Below are positions 46,935 to 58,399 of a stretch of 64,000 nucleotides of DNA, one piece after another (position 1 is the first letter of the stretch; each line of letters opens with the position of its first letter). The notes below the pieces were generated by a model that was not told the origin of the DNA, did not search any database, and worked only from the letters and a program-made list of their open reading frames with translations. Origin of the DNA: Paguma larvata (taxonomy: Eukaryota > Chordata > Mammalia > Carnivora > Viverridae); contig CM057841.1 in the NCBI GenBank assembly GCA_030068075.1, positions 38,357,030 to 38,421,029 of the forward strand, read 5' to 3'. A program made the translations under genes and the position numbers.

Positions 46935-47210
46935 TTATACCAGACAAAATTAACACTGATTTAATATTATTATTGAATATTAAATTTATATTCAAATTTC
47001 TTTAATTGTCCCAAAATGCTTTCCCCTAATTGAGGATCCAATCAAGGATCGCTTAATCTATTTATCTTTAAGTTAAGTCACCCTGTCTCCATCATTTCTT
47101 GTTTGCTTCTGTCATGGCATTGAGAATTTTAAATATCTGGCCCCGCTTTTCACATTGAATGTCTCACAGTCTGGATTTACCTAATTTCTTCTTCATGTTT
47201 ACTTGAGATA
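46935..47210. mobile_element. Old L1 3'-UTR-like fragment (right part)
   Basis: TTCAAATTTCTTTAATTGTCCC, GAGGATCCAATCAAGGATCG, AAGTTAAGTCACCCTGTCTCC and TGTCATGGCATTGAGAAT match a widely dispersed mammalian repeat that I associate with old L1 3' UTRs. Continuation of 45960-46265. Confidence 0.5.
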
Positions 47211-47214
47211 AAAC

Positions 47215-49595
47215 ATTACACAAGTGGTATTAATCACATCAGAAATCACATCAGAAAAAGATCCTTCCAATTTTTAAAGACTCAGTGCCACCTTTGTATT
47301 GGAAACCATTTTGTTTTGCTCATTCTACAAGTGACCATATTCTGGATGAACTATGAAATCCTAGAGCCTGTGCTCTGTTTCACACAAAAGGCTTTGCATA
47401 CATAGATGAGCACTCCACCAAGACAATAGGCCCACAAATTTATTATTGTGTCTTGATCACATTTGCAATTTTTCAAGTGACTTTCAAAACATCGATGGCT
47501 TTCATTGGAGTGAATTAAAATATAAATAATCCTAATACAAGTGTTTGGGGGTTATAATAACTCCTCTTCCAAGTATATTAATGAGCATGGTGATAATATT
47601 TTTCTTCCTCACTTAATAATCTATAAGAAAAAATGAACAAACATCCTCATAGTTGAGGTCATCTAACCGCGGAAAACTAAATAAAATGTTTATCCATACA
47701 TACATGTACCCAAATAATCTATGCACAGAAATACATATCCACATATCCATTTCTATGAGTTTTTGATGCTTCCTGGGAATGAAGTAGTTGTTTTTTCTAA
47801 ATTATGAAATATGCTCTGCTATTTCAGTAATAGAGTAATAGAGTATTAAAATTTCTGACATTTTCATCTTTAGAAATATAGCCCATTCACAACCAGTCAT
47901 TTGTTAAATTTGGAAACTATTCATTTTCTTGGTAAGTTTCTCCCCTTCAGGATGTACATACAATGCAAGTTACTGCACCAGGATTTTTTTTTAACACATC
48001 ATACCGAGAAATGAACTTGAAATCCATGTGGTGGAGAAAATAAATTTACCCTCTCTCCTAGTTTTTGCAATGACAGGGTATCTTATTGATCTCCCACTCT
48101 TTGCTCACCTGCAAGGCCATTATGTGCTAACCAAACATTACATGAATTGACAGGTTTTTTTTTCCTTTTTTCCCCCTACATCTACAATAGCACCACAAAA
48201 CCTGCCACTCAAAATGTCTCTACAAGGGGTTATCTATTTCAAGTTGTAAAGGAGATTGTATTGAGGGGGAGGGGAGAAATTTTCTTTTGAGAGAAGTACA
48301 CCTTTCTATTATAATATTGCCCTGTCAAGCATTTTATCCTGTGGCTTCTTGAGCTTTGAAAGGAATACCATACTTCAATTCTCTCTAAAACCCTAATCAC
48401 TGTAATCTTTCAAAGACTAATTTGGCTCAATAAATTTTCATGGTTGTGGTTAATCTATACTATCAGCCATTTTTCTGCCATGTTTTCCAGTCCGGCTCCA
48501 CAAAACCACAGGAACAGCACAGCTACCAGCTCTTACAGATTAGCCATAACTAACCTCTAAATTCCTTATCAGTTTTCAATGTCCATCCTTAATTGTTTTA
48601 ATCTCCTCTGTGTCAGCTAGCTTTCATCTGATTTCTGGCTTTTGCACCCAAATACCATTTATAGCATAAGCTACTGCAGTTTTCATTTAATATGTACATG
48701 TGTTTCACACATGTTTGCACTCTTGTTTCCTTATCAAAAACCCAGGGATTTTGCTCTCCTCTCTGCTTAGCACTGAATGGCTTTCCACACTAAGGAATCC
48801 ATTTTTTGGTTTTGGTTTTGAACCCTTACTGCCATGTTTTCCAAAGGTGGAAGAAAGTCAGAGAGATGATTTTTTTTTCAACCTGCTTTAGAATAGGTGA
48901 GAATCACAACTTATATTTGTATAATAATTTAAGAATATCTCTATTTAGCATATATTGCATTACTACTATTTTTTCTGGTACTGTACAATATTCCCAACTT
49001 ATAGAAATACCAATGGCTAGTTCTTGAAAAACTGATAATGCATTATTCTCCACTTGTTTGAGAAACAATCCTCTGAGATATATAAGGCTTGGATTTTCAC
49101 CATGATCTAGATTGATTAAACAAACAAAAAAAGTTAAGCCATGGGGTAAGGTCACATGTCCAACAAGTGGCTCTGTGGGCTGGTAGTCAGGTCCTATAAC
49201 CCACCACAAACTCTTATCTCCAAACCATACTAAGTCAAGGGAGATGTTGCCATCACATTGTACTTCTGAGCACGAATTGACTGGTTGTGTCATATTTGGG
49301 TTCATCTTTTCTGGTTCCTAGAAACTGTGAATGTCAAAATGCACAATTAGTTATATGCCTAAGCTAGCAATTTGGTGAGAATGATTAAATTTCTCAATGC
49401 TATACACTTCAGATACAGTTATAACGTTGCTGAAAGAAAAGTGAATGCTAATTGGAAAGCTTTTGCATTCTCTTCAAGCATGTTCACTTTTTAAAAAAAG
49501 CAAATCACAAGTCTATTTGCAAATACCTTGAAAACTTTACAAATAAATCATGGGTTTACTACGAAAATTCTACAGTCACATTCTAGAATCACAGC
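47215..49595. other. Unassigned 2.4-kb stretch
   Basis: No SINE, L1 or exon recognised. Contains a 133-codon antisense frame (48904-49305) without a recognised domain and a T9 run near 48870. Elevated length of that frame is the only oddity. Confidence 0.4.
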
Positions 49596-49600
49596 ATTAT

Positions 49601-49742
49601 GGAAATATTTTATTTATTTATTTATTTCTTCATTCATTCATTCATTTAGTTTTAATTTTTTTAGAAAAAGAGAAAGAGCATGAGCAGGGGAGAAAGGCAG
49701 AGGGAGAGGGAGAAGGAGAGAGAGAGAGAGAGAAAGAGAGCT

Positions 49743-49775
<33 letters not shown>

Positions 49776-50023
49776 AATCTTTAGCAGGATCCATGATCAG
49801 CATGGACTTGATGACAGACTCAGTCCCTGGACCCTGGGATCATGACCTGAGTTGAAATCAAGGGTCAGATGCTCAACTGATTGAGTCACCTAGACACCCC
49901 ATTTTTTAAGAAAAGTTTTAAGAAAGCGAAATAGTGTGCACAGATTGGGAAGAGGGACAGTGGGAGAAAAAGAGTTAATTTTAAGCAGGCTCCACACTCA
50001 GCACAGAGCCCAGGGAAATATTT
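49601..50023 (-). mobile_element. Two reverse SINEs in tandem sharing one TSD
   Basis: The outer flanks carry GGAAATATTT at 49601-49610 and 50014-50023. Inside come (TTTA)n/(TTCA)n tail sequence, a SINE body at about 49655-49899 (right edge TGAGTCACCTAGACACCCC, with the GGACCCTGGGATCATGACCTGAG variant of an older carnivore SINE), then ATTTTTTAAG tail-like sequence and a second partial SINE (GCAGGCTCCACACTCAGCACAGAGCCC) to 50013. A (GA)n tract fills 49710-49773. Confidence 0.8.
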
Positions 50024-50029
50024 GTTATG

Positions 50030-50840
50030 TAATCACCCACATGTGCCTGTGAATAATAAAGGACATATTCATTCATTCATGCCTTACTTTCTTAAAAGTA
50101 TGTATTTATTAAATGCTTACTTCGTACTATACTCTTATTTTACTCAAAACTTATGAAATTATCACAGATTTTTGCATATATTCTTGTTATTCAAGGATTT
50201 TTATCCTTCATGTAGTCTCACACATTTGAGAAGGAACTCTAAGTTTTATTGTCATTGTTATTAAACTGAACAACTTACTTTGTACCCTGCCCCCAATCCA
50301 ACATAGTCACAGACCAGAAACAGAAAGCTTGAAACTTAGAAAACTGAGAAATGCAAGATAAAGAGATTTGAATTTTGTTTTATTCTCATCTGTCAAGGAA
50401 CTGTTACCATTTTCAGCTGTTACGTTGTTCTTTTCCAATCTCCAGAGATTTATTGACTGAGCAGTATACGTGTTCAGGGGGACAGTGAGTTTTATTCTGT
50501 ATTTAATGATGAAAGTGGGCAAGACAAAATGTTGTCAAAAGTAAACAAAACACAAGAGCAAAGCAATTGTGCTAGGCTAAAAAAACAATTCTTCTAGAAG
50601 AATCCCATGCCCTACTACCTCAAACCCATGAATGTTTTATGAAACAAGGTGTTTTTTAGATGTGTTAAAGAAGTTAAGATATTACTCTGTATTAGTGGGG
50701 TGAGCTCTAAGTGCAGTCAGAAGTTTCTTTGAAGACAGAGACTGAGGGATATTGAATACATACACAAGGAAAAGGGCCATGAGCAGACAGAGTAGAGACT
50801 AGTGAAAAAGCTAACCTTGACTATTGAGATGATTCAACCA
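50030..50840. other. Unassigned stretch
   Basis: No gene or repeat recognised; the 71-codon antisense frame at 50307-50522 is not recognisable. Confidence 0.4.
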
Positions 50841-50844
50841 CAAG

Positions 50845-51062
50845 CCCAGGAATGCCGTCAATCACCAAACTTGAAAGAGGCAAGGAAAGTATTGTCTTCT
50901 GGAGCTTCCACTGGGAGTGTGTCTCTGTCCACACCTTGACATTGACCCAGTGATACTAATCACAGACTCCTGTCCTCCAGATCCATAAGAGAATAAGTGT
51001 GTGTTATTTTAAGCCACAGGTTTGTAGCAATTTGTTGCAGCATCCTCAGGAGACTAATACGA
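50845..51062 (+). mobile_element. MLT1-type (ERVL-MaLR) LTR, 3' part
   Basis: AGGAATGCCGTCAATCACC, then GCTTCCACTGGGAGTGTGTC, ACACCTTGACATTGACCCAG, CCTCCAGATCCATAAGAGAATAA, TTTTAAGCCACAGGTTTG and the end CTCAGGAGACTAATAC follow the MLT1 LTR 3' half. AATAAG replaces the AATAAA signal. The 5' half is not recognisable. Confidence 0.7.
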
Positions 51063-51064
51063 TA

Positions 51065-52425
51065 ACACAACCTAACCCATGGCAGATAAATGTTTTTTAA
51101 TAGGAACCCTGAACAAATATATTGAGTTCTCTGAATTCATTGTGTGGCTTTGGTAGCTGACAAATTCTCTGAAGAGCATTTTCTTTAACTCTAAAATGGG
51201 GGCATATCCAGCCATGATGGTGTAATTAGATTTGTCCCCCAACACACACACATCTTAAAAACTAGAAAACTTGAAAAATATGTTTTGAAATATAATTAGT
51301 AAATGGAAAATTTTAAGGTATAGCAAGACTAACAGATCAGTATTTAAGCATCACTGGAAAGATTGTTTGTTACTCAAAGTTCCCAAGAAGAGGGGTCATG
51401 CCACATGGTTTTTGTGATTTGGGAGAGATGGGGATGCACCAGAGTCAGTAAGGTGGCAGCTAGAGAGGAGGAACTGTGAGTAAGAGCCTTTATTTGGTTT
51501 CTTCAGAAAGAAACACGTGAAGTGGGGTAAGCAGACTTAGAATTGGCTGACTTAGGTAACTTCTGTGTGTTCTAGGGCCTGAAATTTTTCCTAGATGTCT
51601 GGTAAGTGGCTCTGGATAGTTAGGACAGGTGGATATTGGTCCAGAGAGAAAGATGGAGGTGGATGGAATGTGACCTCTGGATTGGGTGATTTCTATATGA
51701 AAAATGAATCCCTAGGAAGAGGACTTCTCTCAAGAAAGGTAGGAGGTAACAAGGTAGGCAGGAGGTCAAGTCAAGGTGAACAAGGAACATTATTATTATT
51801 GATCATATCAAGGTATATCCAATGTATGCATGTGGGGCAGATGTTAAACCATCAAATTTACAGAAGTTTGAAACATGGTTAATATAATACATGAAACAAG
51901 TATTTTTAGATATTGAATAATAAGGCGTGTAAAGAATAATGCTCGGGGAAGGGAAACAAAGAGGCAAACCCTAATCTGAGAGAGACTTTATAGGCCACAG
52001 CACAGCGAGTGTAAACCTATACAAAGTCCAGAGGTTTCCTTGCGTTGAGGAGGCAGAAGCATGGAAAGGCAAAGCATGGAATAAGAGACCACTGTTTAGA
52101 ATGAGAGTTCACAAAAGTCATGAGAAAGGAGGATTTGGCTGAGTACTAACTTTTGCATGCTTGTGAGTTAAGAGTAGAACGTGCTCTGTTGGGTTTTTAT
52201 TCTGTATGACGAGTGGTACAATCTTTTGTAAAGGAAAACTGGTAAATTAAGAGGTATTTTGTGAACTCTAGACAAACAGTTAAAAATAAAACAAAATAGT
52301 TTTTATACCTAAAAACTCAACTGCAGAGATTAAAAAAGAATTAAAAAAATAGTCTATTAATCCAGAAAAAGGAAGGAAAGGAGTTACCTGATGATTTCTT
52401 TCCTTCTTTTGGAAACAAAGGAGAG
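51065..52425. other. Unassigned stretch
   Basis: No exon recognised. The 95-codon + strand frame at 51595-51882 is glycine/arginine rich by base bias and not recognisable. Confidence 0.4.
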
Positions 52426-52429
52426 ACGA

Positions 52430-53250
52430 GACAAACAGAAAAAAAAAGATACATGAAAGAAGAGAGAGAACAAAGAGGAAAAAAGCAAAATGACAGATAT
52501 AAAAATAAGAATATGAAACATTAACGGTCACATGAAGACGGAGATGATCAGATTTGATAAAGAAACAAGACTAAATCATACCAAATCTGCAAAAACACCT
52601 GCTTTAAGCTACTTTAAACACAAATAGGTTAAAATAAAAGGATGAACAAGCTGTACCATATATCTGTTAATATCAGAGTAGATTTCAGAACAAGAAATAG
52701 TATCAAGTATAAATAATGATATTTAATAATGACAAAATAAATATTTTATTCATCAAGATAACAGGACAAACCTAAATGTGTATGCCTTTAATAGTAGAGC
52801 ATCAAAGACCAGGAAGCAGAATATGAGGAAATGAAAAGAGAGGCAGACAAAGTCATTACTTTAAGTGGAAATCTCAGTGCTCTTCTGGCAACGACTGGAC
52901 AAAGAAATAAACAGAAAATCAGTATCTCAAAGACCATTCACCAAGTGCATTGGTCAAACTGACCTGACATTTTCAAAACAAGCACCTCAAAATGGAAAAA
53001 TACACATTGTTCTCAACTGTTCATGGAACATTCACCACGATACATCATATTTTGAACCATAATTCAAAACAATAAAAGAAGGAAGACACAAATTGCCAGC
53101 ATGAGAAATAAAAACAAAAACATGACCACAAATCCCACAGACATTAAAAGGTTGGCACGGGAATATTATGAATAAATGCATGTTAATACAGTCAACGATT
53201 TAGAAGAAATGGAAAATTTCTCAAAGGACACAAACTACCATATCTGATTC
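52430..53250 (+). mobile_element. Ancient L1ME-like element, segment 1 (endonuclease to RT start)
   Basis: Decayed ORF2: VDFRTRN-like line (about 52680), LNVYAFNSRA (about 52770), QISKTI region, then SSTVHGTFTTIHHILNH near 53010-53050 (the family reads ...HGTFSRIDHILGHK, so the Asp-His pair is lost). It then jumps to the RT-proximal HKLPYLIQEE-like line at about 53230. Stops throughout. Resumes at 53637 after an L1 tail. Confidence 0.72.
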
Positions 53251-53253
53251 AAG

Positions 53254-53645
53254 AAGAAATAATGAAAGAATGAAATCCTGTCATTTGCAGCAACATGGAT
53301 GGAACTGAAGGGTATTACGCTAAGTGAAATAAGGCAGTCTGAGAAAGACAGATACCATGTTTTCACTAATATGTGGATCTCGAGAAACTTAACAGAAGAG
53401 CACGGGGGAAGGGACGGGGAAAAAATAGTTACAAATAGACAGGGAGGGAGGCAAACCATAAGAGACTCTTAAATACAGAGAACAAACTGAGGGTTGATGG
53501 AGGGTGGGGGAGACAGAAAAGTGGGTGATGAGCATTGAGGAGGGCACTTGTTGGGATGAGCACAGGGTACTGTATGGAAGCCAATTTGACAATAAAATAT
53601 ATTAAAAAATAAATAAGCTGAAAACAATGAAAAAAAAAGAAATAA
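53254..53645 (+). mobile_element. Carnivore L1 3' end, 5'-truncated
   Basis: About 375 bp (53263-53636). The last ORF2 codons region (AATGAAATCCTGTCATTTGC, AACATGGATGGAACTGAAGG) is followed by the 3' UTR (AGAGACTCTTAAATACAGAG, GGGTGATGAGCATTGAGGAGG) and ends CCAATTTGACAATAAAATAT plus an A-rich tail. TSD AAGAAATAA at 53254-53262 and 53637-53645. Inserted in the L1ME-like element, which continues in register on the other side. Confidence 0.92.
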
Positions 53646-54720
53646 CCTAAATAGCCCTATATCTGTTAATTAAATTAAATCTCTACACACAACTTTCCCA
53701 GAGATCAATCTTGTGGCCAAGATAGCATGATTGGCAAATTCTCCTTCAAATATAAGGAATAATAGTACCAATTGTACAGAAACTTTTCTAGAATGTAAAA
53801 GATACATTGCTCAACCCTTTATGACATTATCATTCTGATACCAGCATGTGGCAAAATAATTTCAAGAAAATTTGAGATCATATATCCCTTGAGAATACAA
53901 AAGAAAAAGTATTTAACAAAATAGAATAATTTTTCTAGTTTCTTGTCGATAAACAAGTGAGTTTATCCAAAGAAGAACAAATTAGTATTCAAAATCAATG
54001 TAATTCACCACATTCATGGCCAAAGTACATGATTATCTCAATTAATACAAAGAAAACATGACATAATTCACCAAAGGAATAAAATATAAGTTCTTCAACT
54101 TGATTAAGGATAAACATGAAAAATTAACTGCTAACATCATTTTAATGGTGGAAGACTTCATTAGATCCTCCTGTAATCAAAAAGCATAATGGGTGCCCCT
54201 TCTTATCTCTTTTCTTCAGCATTGTACTAAACACCTTACCAAGCATAAGGAAAACAAGAAAAAGCATTAAAAAGGATAAATATTTGAAATCAAGGATAAA
54301 AAACTGTTTTTACTCACAAATCATGTGTTTTTTTAAGTAGAAAATCCTAGAAAATCCAAAACTTTTACTAGAACTTATGAATTCAGTAAAAGGCTACATA
54401 AAGATGAAAAAACTAATAGAAAAAGTTAATTTTATTTTCTTATACTACTAGTGAACAAATGGAAATTAAAATGAAAATAATTCCATTTACAGCAGCTTCA
54501 AACTTTATAAAATGTTAGGGGAAAATTTGCAAAAATAAAAAAAGAAAACAAGAGATGTGCACTGAAAACTAGAAAATATCCCTGAGAAACATGAAAGTAG
54601 ACCTAAATAAATCAGAAGGTTCATGATCAGACGATTTAATAGTTGAGATGTCTATTTTTCCTAAATTCAACGATAGAGTCAACTGAATTGCAATCAAGAA
54701 CCCAGTTAAAATATTTTTAA
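53646..54720 (+). mobile_element. Ancient L1ME-like element, segment 2 (RT domain)
   Basis: Continues exactly where segment 1 stopped: ATAACCTAAATAGCCCTATA, SNKASYD-like region, INVIHHIHG-like line (54000), NLIKDKHEKLTANIILMVED near 54100, CCNQKA / decayed LSSALLSSLF-like lines, LLLELMNSVKGYIKMK near 54365, then the ENYKISLRN-like segment to about 54720. No open frame survives. Confidence 0.7.
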
Positions 54721-55614
54721 ATTCCACTTAATCATGGTGAATAATTCTTTTAATGTACTGTGAAATTCAATTTTCTGGTATCTTGTTGAAAATTTTTGCA
54801 TCCAGATTCATCAGGGATATTGACCTATAATTCTCCTTTTTAGTGGGGTCTTTGGTTTCAGAATCAAAATAATACTGGCTTCATAGAATGAGTTTGGAAG
54901 CTTTCATTCCATTTCTATTTTTTGGAACAGTTTGAGAAGAATGGATATTAACTTTTCTTTAAATATCTGATAGAATAACCCTGGAAAGCCATCTGGTCCA
55001 AGACTCACGTTTAATGGGAGATTTTTACTGATTCAACTTCTTTGCTGGTTATGGGTCTGTTCAAATTTTCTATTTCTTCCTGTTTCAGTTTAGGTAGGTA
55101 GTGAGTTTCTAGGAATTTGTCCATATCTTCCAGATTGCCCCATTTGTTGGCATATAATTTTCCGTAGTATTGTCTTATAATCGTTGTATGGAATTGGTTG
55201 TGATCTCTCCTCTCCTCTTTTTCTTTTCTTCTCTTTTCTTTTCAATAAGTCTGACTAGGGGGTTATAAATTTTGTTTTCTCTTTTAAAGAATTAGGTCTT
55301 AGTTTCGTTGATATGTTCTACTGCTTTTTGTTACTTTGTTTGTTTCTATATCATTGACTTTTGCTCTGATCTTCATCATTTCCCTTCTTCTACTGGCTTT
55401 AGGCTCTATTTGCTGTTTCTTTTCCAGGTTCTTTAGGTGTAAGGTTAGTTTGTATAATTGGGACTTTCTTGCTTCTTGAGATAGGCCTGAATTACAATAT
55501 CCTTTTCTCTTGGGACTGCCTTTTCTTTCTCATGTTTAGGACTGTTGTGTTTTCATTTTAATTTTCTTCCATGTATTTTTTTAAATTTCTTCTTTAATTC
55601 CCTGGTTGACCTAT

Positions 55615-55893
55615 TCATTCTTTAGTAGGATGTTCTTTAACCTCCATGTATTTCAGGGCTTTCCAAGTTTTTTTCTTGTGGTTGATTTCAAGTCTCATAG
55701 CATTGTAATCAGAAAAGATACATGGTATGATTGTGATCTTTTTGTACCTCTTGAGGGCTGATTTGTGACCCAGTATGTGATCTGTTCTGGAGAATGTTCC
55801 ACATGCAATCGAGAAGAATATGTATTCTGCTGCTTTAGGATGAAATGTTCTGAACATATCTTTTAAGTCCATCCTGTCCAGTGTGTCATTCAA
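55615..55893 (-). pseudogene. L1 ORF2 endonuclease C-terminal remnant
   Basis: 92 codons: NDTLDRMDLKDMFRTFHP, then GTFSRTDHILGHKSAL, then the SDYNAMRLEINHKKK line. The Asp of (R)xDHI is present. The position that is His in the family's SDHN motif reads Tyr, so the catalytic histidine is apparently lost. Not connected to an intact ORF2. Confidence 0.88.
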
Positions 55894-56450
55894 AGTCTTG
55901 CTGGATAAAGAATTCTTGGCTGCATAATTTTCCCACTCAAATATTGAATATTTCCTGCCACTCCTTTCTGGCCTGCCAAGTTTCAGTGGACAGGTCTGCT
56001 GCTAACTGTATGTGTCTACCCTTGTAGGTTAAGGACTTTATGTCTCTATCAGCTTTCAGAATCCTCTCTCTTTATCTTTGTATTTTGTGAGTTTCACTAT
56101 GATATGTCATGGTGTTGAACTCTGTTGATTTTGAGGGGGGTTCTCTGTGCCTCTTGGACATGAATGTCTGTTTTCTTCCCCAGATTAAGGAAGTTCTCAG
56201 GTATAATTTGTTAAAATAAACCTCTGCTCCCTTTTTCCACTCTCCTTCTGGGACTTCTATGATATGGATATTGTTTTGTTCAGTGGAATCACTGAATTCC
56301 CTAAGTCTTCCCTTTTGATCTAATAGTTTTCTTTCCCTCTTCTTTTAGGCTTCATTATTTTCCATAATTTCATTTTCTATATCACTTATTCTCTCCTCTC
56401 CTCTTCATTCCTCATTTTGACTATAACCAGTTGTTTTTGCATCTCAGTTA

Positions 56451-56669
56451 TAGTATTTTTATTTCAGGCTGACTACTCTTTAGCTCTTTGAGCTCTGCAG
56501 AAAGGGTTTCTCTAGTGTCTTCCATGCTTTTCTCAAGCCCAGCTAGTACTCTTATGATTGTTATTCTAAATTCTTGTTCAGATATATTGCTTATATCTGT
56601 TTTGAGCAAGTCCCTACCTGAGATTTCTTCTTGGCCTTTCTTTTGGGGAGAATTCCTCCATTTTGTCAT
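56451..56669 (-). pseudogene. L1 ORF1 N-terminal remnant
   Basis: ORF1 RNA-binding protein start, MTKWRNSPQKKGQEEISGRD, then LLKTDISNISEQEFRITIIR and the beginning of the coiled coil (LAGLEKSMEDTRETLSAELKE). The frame stops after 73 codons; decayed coiled-coil and RNA-binding sequence continues to about 55905. The open frame also extends upstream to 57146 (159 codons), but that part is 5' UTR with pyrimidine-driven Phe/Leu/Ser runs; the MTKWRN Met is the family's start. Confidence 0.87.
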
Positions 56670-57034
56670 TTTGGCTAAGTTTCTGTCTTTTGTATGTTTT
56701 AAAACCTCATTATGTTTCCTGCTCCAGAGAGTAATGCTATATGTAAAAGGGGTCATACACTGTCTACAGCCTGGCACTTCAGGAAGTATTCCTGGTGTAT
56801 GCTGTGTGTACTCTGTTGTTGGCATTTTGGCTGCTCTTTCCCACTGGTCAGACTGCAGAGCTCCTCCTTGCTTGCAGTGGGGAGGGTCTGGACCTTTAAC
56901 TAGGTGCACTTTGATTTGTTTGTTAAAATTAGCCTGGAAGAAAGAGGTGGGCAGAAGCCTGATTCCCAAAAAGGAGAAAAGGAAAGGGGATGAAAAACAC
57001 AAACAGATAATCAAAAAACTATAAGGTAGATTCC

Positions 57035-57185
57035 AAAAGAAAAAAGAAAAAAAAAAAGAAAAAAAAAAGCCCAATTTAAGAGAAAAAGAAAAAAAAAGAG
57101 GGAGACAGAGAGAGAGGGAGAGAAAGAAAGGAAATGGAACAAACAAGCAAGAAACGATGAGCCCGACTCCAAAAGAAAAAAAAAG
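57035..57185 (+). repeat. A/G-rich low-complexity tract
   Basis: Dense poly(A) and GAGAGA runs inside the L1 5' UTR (pyrimidine-rich in L1 sense). Slippage-prone. Confidence 0.85.
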
Positions 57186-58399
57186 TAAGCCTGGTCCTAT
57201 TTCTACCAGAACTGCAGGTGTTGTTTTGAAGAACTTGATTTTCAGTACACTTGGTGCATGTGGAATGTTGGCTGTGCAGGTCTTCTATAGGAGAGGCCTG
57301 CTGCATTGGCTCAAAGTCAGTCTTCCTCAGTAAATAAGCAGTTTCTATGCACAGGGGGCAGCATTTGGTGTAAACAGGTCCTGCCTCCACTGGGGGCTGC
57401 TGTGTTGTTATCTGAAGTCCCACCTTTTTAGTTATTTAAATGGCACCACCCCAGTCCCTCATCCCTGGACATCCCAGGAGATCTCATACTCCTGCTGTTT
57501 ATGTAGCCCTCGCAGAATAGCAAGGCCAGGCAGCTCAACCGACACCATGGCTCTCCTGTTTTTTGTTTGTTTGTTTGTTTGGTTGATTGGTTGGTTGGTT
57601 TTTTTGCACAGCTAGGATTCAAAACTTGAAGCCTTAAAGAACCCTGCCCCATGTGGACCTGCCCTCCTCCTCCAAAGTAGAGCCTCTCCACACTTGATTT
57701 GATGTCCTTTGTCCCAGAAAAACAGTCCCATACCTGCATGATGTATGGAATCTATTTTGCTAAGTAGCACCACTAAAAGCAGTAACATGGTTATATGCCC
57801 TCTGGGTGCACCTCTGTCCCCTACTGATGAAAGGGTCTTTTGTCCTTGGAGAGGCAATATAGCCTCTTCCGAGAGTACTCCAGGAAGGGAAATGTTCTTT
57901 CTCATTGTACCTCTGAGATCCCTATACCACATTATGCACTCTGGGTCTAGCTCCCTCCTCACCAGGGGCACATGACACAGCTCCTCTCTGGAGAAAGTCA
58001 CACACTTCCAAAACCTCAGAGTGTGACCTCCACATGCTGTTTGCAAAAAGACCTGTGACACTCAGTACTTCTCACACCCCACTCCATGGTCCAGGGAGGT
58101 TTCCCTCTTGTGTGAATCTGATGCTGCACTCTCTCACTCTCAACCCCTCTCTCTTTCTCTTCCTTCTGCCTCTCCATGGAAACAGTTCCCTCCCCTCCGT
58201 GGCACCACCGGTTTTCTCTCTCCCAATTTACTTCCACATACCTCGCACCTGCCACGCTGTCTCCCTCCAACCAGAAAGATCCTTCTGCCTCTCTGCAGAT
58301 TGACTTCCTGAGCGTTCCAAGTGACCGGACCTCAACACAGCTGTTTTAGGGACAAAAAAGCCTAGGGTCCTCCTATGTCTCCAACATCTTCACTCTTCA

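Noticed and set aside
48904..49305. 133-codon antisense open frame
   Set aside because: Longer than most, but no recognised similarity and low-complexity hydrophobic end; could be part of an unassigned old repeat. Not called as a gene.
56488..57024. 178-codon + strand frame
   Set aside because: Lies antisense to the L1 5' UTR/ORF1 start; explained by that element.
56670..57146. 159-codon in-frame extension upstream of L1 ORF1
   Set aside because: Sits in the 5' UTR and its start is a poly-pyrimidine-coded Phe/Ser/Leu run. The family's ORF1 begins at MTKWRN (56669).
57612..58061. 149-codon antisense frame with two overlapping neighbours
   Set aside because: Lies in the carnivore L1 5' UTR; no domain and not part of ORF1.
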